Assembly: GCA_017935245.1 (NCBI GenBank)
Contig: JAGBHZ010000008.1
Location: 1 to 45,784, forward strand
DNA from: Alphaproteobacteria bacterium
GTDB taxonomy: Bacteria > Pseudomonadota > Alphaproteobacteria > Rs-D84
Direction: 5' to 3'
Length of the DNA: 45,784 bases
Every line of letters starts with the position of its first letter. The first letter of the stretch is position 1. Under the pieces are notes generated by a model. The model was not told where the DNA came from and did no database searches. It saw only the letters and a list, made by a program, of their open reading frames with translations. Positions 43,371-45,784 of the stretch are shown here, one piece after another. The position numbers and the translations under genes are program-made.

Positions 43371-44024
43371 TTATAACATTGTTAGCCAAACCAGTGGTAA
43401 CGCATAAATCCAACCGTCAAATCGATCCAGCATCCCACCATGACCCGGCAATATATTGCCAAAATCCTTGATTCCCATTTTGCGCTTAATCCAACTGGCG
43501 GTTAAATCGCCATACTGGGATAACAGTGCGATACTGATACCGGTCCAAATCATACCAATCGCCGCGTTTAATGGCACCCCACGCATCAGGCCATATGCCA
43601 CATACACAACCGCGCCACAAATTATACCCGAAATTTGGCCCGACCATGTTTTGTGCGCAGAAATACGTTCCCACATTTTATCGCCACCAATCATACGACC
43701 AAAAAGCCATGCCCCCGTATCCGCCGCACAGATAATTAATAATAATTGTAATACAATCTGGGGACGCGCGCCAACCGTGTTAATCGCCGCCAGCATGACA
43801 AACAACCATGCCAAAAATACACAAAATGACACACCACTTTTTTTCAAGCAATCTTGTCCTGTTTTTTTCATGCATAATATCATTTCTACAATCATAATCA
43901 ATACGATGGTTATCCCCAACACACGTACCGCCGGAAATCCAAAGAATTCCAACACGGCGGCACCACCCGCAATTAATGCCATAATTGCACCAACTAATAT
44001 GCGTTGCGCTGTATTTTTTGACAT
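43371..44024 (-). CDS. cdsA: Phosphatidate cytidylyltransferase
   Basis: 217 residues, starting at the ATG at 44024, which lies 9 bases after an AAGGGGG ribosome binding site; the ATG at 44033 is too close. Multiple membrane helices. The CTP-transferase signature is complete near the C-terminus: SQYGDLTASWIKRKMGIKD, FGNILPGHGGMLDRFD. It makes CDP-diacylglycerol from phosphatidate and CTP at the inner membrane. It is a little shorter than E. coli CdsA (285) but the catalytic half is intact. Confidence 0.94.
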   Translation of the reverse strand: MSKNTAQRILVGAIMALIAGGAAVLEFFGFPAVRVLGITIVLIMIVEMILCMKKTGQDCLKKSGVSFCVFLAWLFVMLAAINTVGARPQIVLQLLLIICAADTGAWLFGRMIGGDKMWERISAHKTWSGQISGIICGAVVYVAYGLMRGVPLNAAIGMIWTGISIALLSQYGDLTASWIKRKMGIKDFGNILPGHGGMLDRFDGWIYALPLVWLTML

Positions 44025-44044
44025 GGTTATCATCCCCCTTGGGT

Positions 44045-44797
44045 TTATTTTTTACCAGAATAGTTTGCCTTTTTGCCACCACCAAAACGACGATTGCGCT
44101 TTGCAAATTCATCCAGTGTGTATTGCCACAATTTTTCACTTTTTACAAAATCAGGCCAATGTTCCGGCACAAACAGTAATTCTGCATATGCCAATTTCCA
44201 TAACATAAAGTTGGAAATGCGGTATTCATTACTGGTTCGGACCATCAGGTCAACCGGTAACAAATCACCCGTATCCATAAATGTTTCAAACGTATCCTTG
44301 GTTACAGGTTCACCGTTTTCAATCGCCAAATTTACCGCGTCAACGATTTCGTCTTTGCCGCCATAGTTCAACGCAAACACAACCGTGCCACCGGTGTGTT
44401 CGGACGATTTTTCTTCCAGTTCATCACACAACTTGGCCAATTTTTCCGGCAAGCGATTACGTGAACCAATCACGCGATAGCGCAGATTTTTTTCAATCGC
44501 GTTTTTCATGTTCTTTTTTAATTCGGTATAAAACAGGTCCATTAGAAAATCAACCTCTTCCTGGGACCGGTTCCAGTTTTCTGTCGAAAACACCCAGAAC
44601 GTAACCGTTGAAACACCGCGCTTTAAAAACCAATCAACCAAATTTTCAAAGTTTGCAATGCCGGCCCGATGCCCCATTAACGGTGGCAGGCCACGATTTT
44701 CCGCCCAACGGCGATTACCATCACAAATAAATGCGATGTGTTGTGGAACCCTGACTGGTACGGATGTCGCACGTTTAGATTTGAATAAATTAAACAT
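44045..44797 (-). CDS. uppS: Undecaprenyl diphosphate synthase (cis-prenyltransferase)
   Basis: 250 residues. It condenses farnesyl diphosphate with eight isopentenyl diphosphates to make the C55 carrier for peptidoglycan and other envelope polymers. The catalytic motif reads ICDGNRRWAENRG (D26) where most bacteria have MDGNGRWA, and the FSTENWNR motif is intact. The downstream motif is RTSNEYRISNFMLW, with Asn in place of the usual Gly before Glu. These changes are at conserved positions, but the key Asp, Arg and Glu remain. The basic C-terminal tail (RNRRFGGGKKANYSGKK) is longer than usual. Confidence 0.93.
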   Translation of the reverse strand: MFNLFKSKRATSVPVRVPQHIAFICDGNRRWAENRGLPPLMGHRAGIANFENLVDWFLKRGVSTVTFWVFSTENWNRSQEEVDFLMDLFYTELKKNMKNAIEKNLRYRVIGSRNRLPEKLAKLCDELEEKSSEHTGGTVVFALNYGGKDEIVDAVNLAIENGEPVTKDTFETFMDTGDLLPVDLMVRTSNEYRISNFMLWKLAYAELLFVPEHWPDFVKSEKLWQYTLDEFAKRNRRFGGGKKANYSGKK

Positions 44798-44830
44798 TTC
44801 TGTATTTCCCGATTTTGATTGTTGATGTGA

Positions 44831-45391
44831 TTAGACCGCCATGATATCTGCTTCTTTTTCTTTGGCAATGGCATCAACTTCGGCCCCACGTTTATCAAAC
44901 ACCTTTTGCAGGTCGTCTTCGAATTTACGTTGATCGTCTTCGGAAATTTCTTTGTCGGTAACGGCGCGTTTGATTTTGTTCATGGCGTCCTGGCGAATAT
45001 TGCGCATTGAAATTTTTGCTTCTTCGGCGTATTTACCGGCAACCTTGACCAATTCGCGACGGCGTTCTTCGGTCAATGGTGGCATGTTCAGACGAATAAC
45101 ACCACCGGCCGTCATCGGATTAAGCCCCAACCCAGAATCACGAATTGCCTTTTCCACGGCGGGCGCATTGGTGATATCCCAGACGGTAACAGATAATGTC
45201 TGGTTATCGGGGGTTGAAACGGTTGCGACCTGGTTAATTGGCATTTCAGAACCATAAACCGGCACACGAATTGCATCCAACAAATGAACCGATGCGCGAC
45301 CAGTACGCAAACCGGCGTATTCACCACGCAAAACATCCAATGTTTGTGCGGTTTTTTGTTCAACTTCTGACTTTAAAATTGGATAATCCAT
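44831..45391 (-). CDS. frr: Ribosome recycling factor
   Basis: 186 residues, starting at the ATG at 45391 with a GGAG ribosome binding site; the longer in-frame start at 45439 overlaps the tRNA promoter region. Family motifs: LRTGRASVHLLD, INQVATVSTPDNQTL, then IRLNMPPLTEERRRELVK, and the C-terminal coiled-coil arm. With EF-G it splits post-termination ribosomes. It heads the minus-strand envelope operon, the usual alphaproteobacterial order frr-uppS-cdsA. Confidence 0.96.
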   Translation of the reverse strand: MDYPILKSEVEQKTAQTLDVLRGEYAGLRTGRASVHLLDAIRVPVYGSEMPINQVATVSTPDNQTLSVTVWDITNAPAVEKAIRDSGLGLNPMTAGGVIRLNMPPLTEERRRELVKVAGKYAEEAKISMRNIRQDAMNKIKRAVTDKEISEDDQRKFEDDLQKVFDKRGAEVDAIAKEKEADIMAV

Positions 45392-45432
45392 ATATAACTC
45401 CTTAGAATACAAAAAAAGATTAGCAAATTGAT

Positions 45433-45461
45433 TTGACATTTGGCAAGAAGAAATATAAAAT
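45433..45461 (+). promoter_or_regulatory. tRNA-Ala promoter
   Basis: TTGACA at 45433-45438, a 17-bp spacer and TAAAAT at 45456-45461, 12 bases before the tRNA. Confidence 0.75.
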
Positions 45462-45473
45462 AAGATTCCGCAT

Positions 45474-45549
45474 GGGGTTGTAGCTCAGTTGGTAGAGCAC
45501 TTGCATGGCATGCAAGGGGTCGTCGGTTCGAGTCCGATCAGCTCCACCA
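45474..45549 (+). tRNA. tRNA-Ala(GGC)
   Basis: 76 bases with encoded CCA. The acceptor GGGGTTG pairs with CAGCTCC (with wobbles), the D arm is GCTC/GAGC, the anticodon stem TTGCA/TGCAA carries TGGCA with anticodon GGC, and the T arm is GTCGG/CCGAT with TTCGAGT loop. Two degenerate tandem copies follow. Confidence 0.93.
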
Positions 45550-45626
45550 GGTTTTGTGGTTCTGGTTGGGACACTTGATGGCATGCAACACGCATCTCGT
45601 CGGTTCGAGTCCGATCAGCTCCACCA
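45550..45626 (+). pseudogene. Degenerate tandem tRNA-Ala copy 1
   Basis: 77 bases. The 3' part from CGTCGGTTCGAG to CTCCACCA is identical to the intact tRNA, and CACTTG...TGGCATGCAA survives from the anticodon arm. The 5' acceptor and D arm are replaced by unrelated sequence (GGTTTTGTGGTTCTGG), so no cloverleaf can form. Confidence 0.8.
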
Positions 45627-45704
45627 GGTTTTCGTGGTTCTGGTTGGGACACTTGATGGCATGCAACACGCATCTCGTCGGTTCGAGTCCGATCAGCTCC
45701 ACCA
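45627..45704 (+). pseudogene. Degenerate tandem tRNA-Ala copy 2
   Basis: 78 bases, the same as copy 1 apart from one inserted C near the 5' end. A further partial unit start (GTGGTTCTGGT) follows at 45705-45724. Confidence 0.8.
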
Positions 45705-45738
45705 GATTTCGTGGTTCTGGTCGAAGGACCCACAGTAT

Positions 45739-45784
45739 GGCGGATATAGCTCAGTTGGTTAGAGCGTTGGTTTGTGGTACCAAA
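45739..45784 (+). tRNA. tRNA-His(GTG), 5' part, cut by window end
   Basis: Acceptor start GGCGGAT, D arm GCTC AGTTGGTTA GAGC, anticodon stem TTGGT/ACCAA with loop TTGTGGT (GTG). The variable loop, T arm and 3' acceptor are outside the window. Confidence 0.8.

Noticed and set aside
45550-45704. CRISPR-like array
   Set aside because: The repeats are whole 77-78 bp units with no variable spacers; they derive from tRNA-Ala.
45485-45733. Antisense ORF with a repeated GADRTRTDEMRVACHQV peptide
   Set aside because: It is the complement of the tRNA-Ala repeats; the peptide repetition only reflects the duplicated tRNA.

Overview
The window looks like chromosomal DNA of an alphaproteobacterium, probably an uncultured host- or gut-associated lineage. 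The evidence for the class is the run frr-uppS-cdsA-rseP-bamA, the tsaB-rimI pair, an XRE regulator of the alphaproteobacterial type, and paired palindromic intergenic repeats. The gut/RF32-like placement is inference, from very large Cys-rich proteins with InlB-type (Listeria-Bacteroides) repeats. The standard genetic code is used.

Layout. 1-763 (minus): a small secreted Cys-rich protein translationally coupled to a nucleotidyltransferase-like gene that runs off the left edge. 764-1002: a divergent intergenic region with an unusual three-armed inverted repeat. 1003-5863 (plus): a tight operon of a Lon-like AAA+ ATPase that has lost its protease domain, tsaB, rimI and four uncharacterised genes, joined by ATGA or overlapping junctions. 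5808-7091 (minus): a PIF1-like helicase whose 3' end overlaps the operon end by 56 bp. 7176-7251: tRNA with CAU anticodon, most like tRNA-Ile2.

7422-30568 (plus) is dominated by three huge secreted proteins of 3349, 1789 and 2057 residues, with one flavoprotein gene (BaiN/HI0933-like) between the second and third. The three giants share a signal peptide, a Cys-rich head, InlB-type repeats, ephrin-receptor/TNFR-like Cys repeats, and a conserved promoter plus leader (TTGnnC-18 bp-TAnnAT). The first two also share a C-terminal domain. This looks like a co-regulated, recombining surface or secreted protein family.

30592-31186 is a non-coding block of nested palindromic repeats. 31207-34977 holds housekeeping genes: an XRE regulator, gpmI, tadA, rsmD and rplY. 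35076-37227 (minus) encodes a Lys-rich/Cys-cluster/EF-hand membrane protein, a large lipoprotein and a YhfL-like small lipoprotein.

37297-45391 (minus) is the envelope operon, in transcription order: frr, uppS, cdsA, rseP, bamA, a 48-residue VirB7-like lipoprotein, two VirB8-like membrane proteins, an exported unknown, and yraN. It covers undecaprenyl carrier and phospholipid precursor synthesis, sigma-E-type proteolysis, outer-membrane protein assembly and apparently a fragment of a type IV secretion apparatus. The right end holds tRNA-Ala(GGC), two decayed tandem copies of it, and the start of tRNA-His.
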